DNA of 37,500 nucleotides, taken from positions 1,846,392 through 1,883,891 of the forward strand of contig NC_091564.1 in assembly GCF_042767895.1 (NCBI RefSeq), read 5' to 3'. The notes beneath the pieces were generated by a model that saw only the letters and a program-made list of their open reading frames with translations, was not told the origin of the DNA and searched no databases. Below, one piece after another: positions 36,158 through 37,500 of the stretch. The position numbers and the translations under genes are program-made. The first letter of the stretch is position 1; each line of letters opens with the position of its first letter. Source of the stretch: Penaeus vannamei (taxonomy: Eukaryota; Arthropoda; Malacostraca; Decapoda; Penaeidae).

Positions 36158-37317
36158 ATGCCCATCAGGGTGTGTACACCTCCCTATTTCTACCTTTGCC
36201 CATCACGGTGTCTACACCTCCCTATTTCTACCTTTGCCCATCACGGTGTCTACACCTCCCTATTTCTACCTTTGCCCATCACGGTGTGTACACCTCCCTA
36301 TTTCTACCTTTGCCCATCACGGTGTGTACACCTCCCTATTTCTACCTTTGCCCATCACGGTGTGTACACCTCCCTATTTCTACCTTTGCCCATCACGGTG
36401 TCTACACCTCCCTATTTCTACCTTTGCCCATCACGGTGTGTACACCTCCCTATTTCTACCTTTGCCCATCACGGTGTGTACACCTCCCTATTTCTACCTT
36501 TGCCCATCACGGTGTGTACACCTCCCTATTTCTACCTTTGCCCATCACGGTGTGTACACCTCCCTATTTCTACCTTTGCCCATCACGGTGTGTACACCTC
36601 CCTATTTCTACCTTTGCCCATCACGGTGTGTACACCTCCCTATTTCTACCTTTGCCCATCACGGTGTGTACACCTCCCTATTTCTACCTTTGCCCATCAC
36701 GGTGTGTACACCTCCCTATTTCTACCTTTGCCCATCACGGTGTGTACACCTCCCTATTTCTACCTTTGCCCATCACGGTGTGTACACCTCCCTATTTCTA
36801 CCTTTGCCCATCACGGTGTGTACACCTCCCTATTTCTACCTTTGCCCATCACGGTGTGTACACCTCCCTATTTCTACCTTTGCCCATCACGGTGTGTACA
36901 CCTCCCTATTTCTACCTTTGCCCATCACGGTGTGTACACCTCCCTATTTCTACCTTTGCCCATCACGGTGTGTACACCTCCCTATTTCTACCTTTGCCCA
37001 TCACGGTGTGTACACCTCCCTATTTCTACCTTTGCCCATCACGGTGTGTACACCTCCCTATTTCTACCTTTGCCCATCACGGTGTGTACACCTCCCTATT
37101 TCTACCTTTGCCCATCACGGTGTGTACACCTCCCTATTTCTACCTTTGCCCATCACGGTGTGTACACCTCCCTATTTCTACCTTTGCCCATCACGGTGTG
37201 TACACCTCCCTATTTCTACCTTTGCCCATCACGGTGTGTACACCTCCCTATTTTTACCTTTGCCCATCACGGTGTGTACACCTCCCTATTTTTACCTTTG
37301 CCCATCATGGTGTGTAC
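36158..37317. repeat. satellite subfamily C, 38-bp unit, about 30 copies
   Basis: The unit contains TCCCTATTTCTACCTTTGCC followed by CATCACGGTGTGTACACC and repeats every 38 bases (TCCCTATTT at 36181, 36219 and 36257). Copies are nearly identical. A GTGTCTACACC variant occurs in a few early units (near 36209, 36247 and 36399) and TTTTTACC in the last two (near 37250 and 37288). Homogeneity is much higher than in subfamily A. Confidence 0.96.
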
Positions 37318-37500
37318 ACCCTATTTCTACCTTTGCCAATCATTACAGTGTGTACACACCTATTTCTACCTTTGCCAATCATTACAGTGTGTACACACCT
37401 ATTTCTACCTTTGCCAATCATTACAGTATGTACACACCCATTTCTACCTTTGCCCATCACAGATGTACACACCCATTTCTACCTTTGCCCATCACGGTGT
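37318..37500. repeat. satellite subfamily D, ~39-bp unit, cut by the right edge
   Basis: About three units have CTTTGCCAATCATTACAGTG in place of the subfamily C middle, spaced about 39 bases. They are followed by two shorter units that return to CCCATCAC. The array continues past the window end. Confidence 0.85.

Noticed and set aside
33525..37500. Regularly spaced direct repeats that could suggest a CRISPR array.
   Set aside because: There are no unique spacers: the whole 34-39-bp unit repeats head to tail, and the setting is eukaryotic.

Overview
This window reads as non-coding nuclear DNA from an animal genome that is extremely rich in simple repeats. There are no bacterial operons, no ribosome binding sites, no long open reading frame with normal protein composition, and no RNA gene that I can recognise. 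Long pure (CT)n, (GA)n, (CA)n and (TA)n tracts, kilobases of purine-rich minisatellite and CCTAA-like motifs best fit a decapod crustacean, penaeid shrimp in particular. That assignment is inference from repeat style; no gene in the window identifies the species.

Layout. 1-7.4 kb: G-rich and GA-rich tracts, (CT)n, (GT)n and (GA)n microsatellites and a GGA minisatellite block (6.27-7.39 kb). 7.4-13.0 kb: unique sequence with pyrimidine-rich patches and one (CA)n tract. 13.04-14.32 kb: a CA array punctuated by telomere-like CCCTAACCCTA blocks. 14.58-15.36 kb: a 22-bp GGA minisatellite fused to (GA)n. 16.3-17.1 kb: a CpG-rich patch. 17.8-22.1 kb: a 4.3-kb, nearly all-purine block made of four successive tandem families (GGA/GGCAGA, 44 bp, 31 bp, GGGA). 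22.8-23.4 kb: a GC-rich island holding the only weak exon candidates. 25.35-25.48 kb: a 132-bp imperfect palindrome. 25.6-26.5 kb: a 29-bp ATCC/TA array and (TA)n. 28.46-29.35 kb: 37 almost identical 24-bp units. 29.4-33.3 kb: AT-rich sequence with nothing recognisable. 33.35 kb to the right edge: one satellite family in at least three subfamilies (38, 34 and 38 bp), running off the window.

By adding up positions, tandem repeats cover a little over a third of the window. All very long reading frames lie inside these repeats and are composition artefacts, because homopurine/homopyrimidine DNA cannot contain a stop codon on either strand. I therefore call no confident protein-coding gene. The points most worth checking are the satellite family at the right edge, the telomere-like compound array, the palindrome, the homogenised 24-bp array and the stacked purine block.
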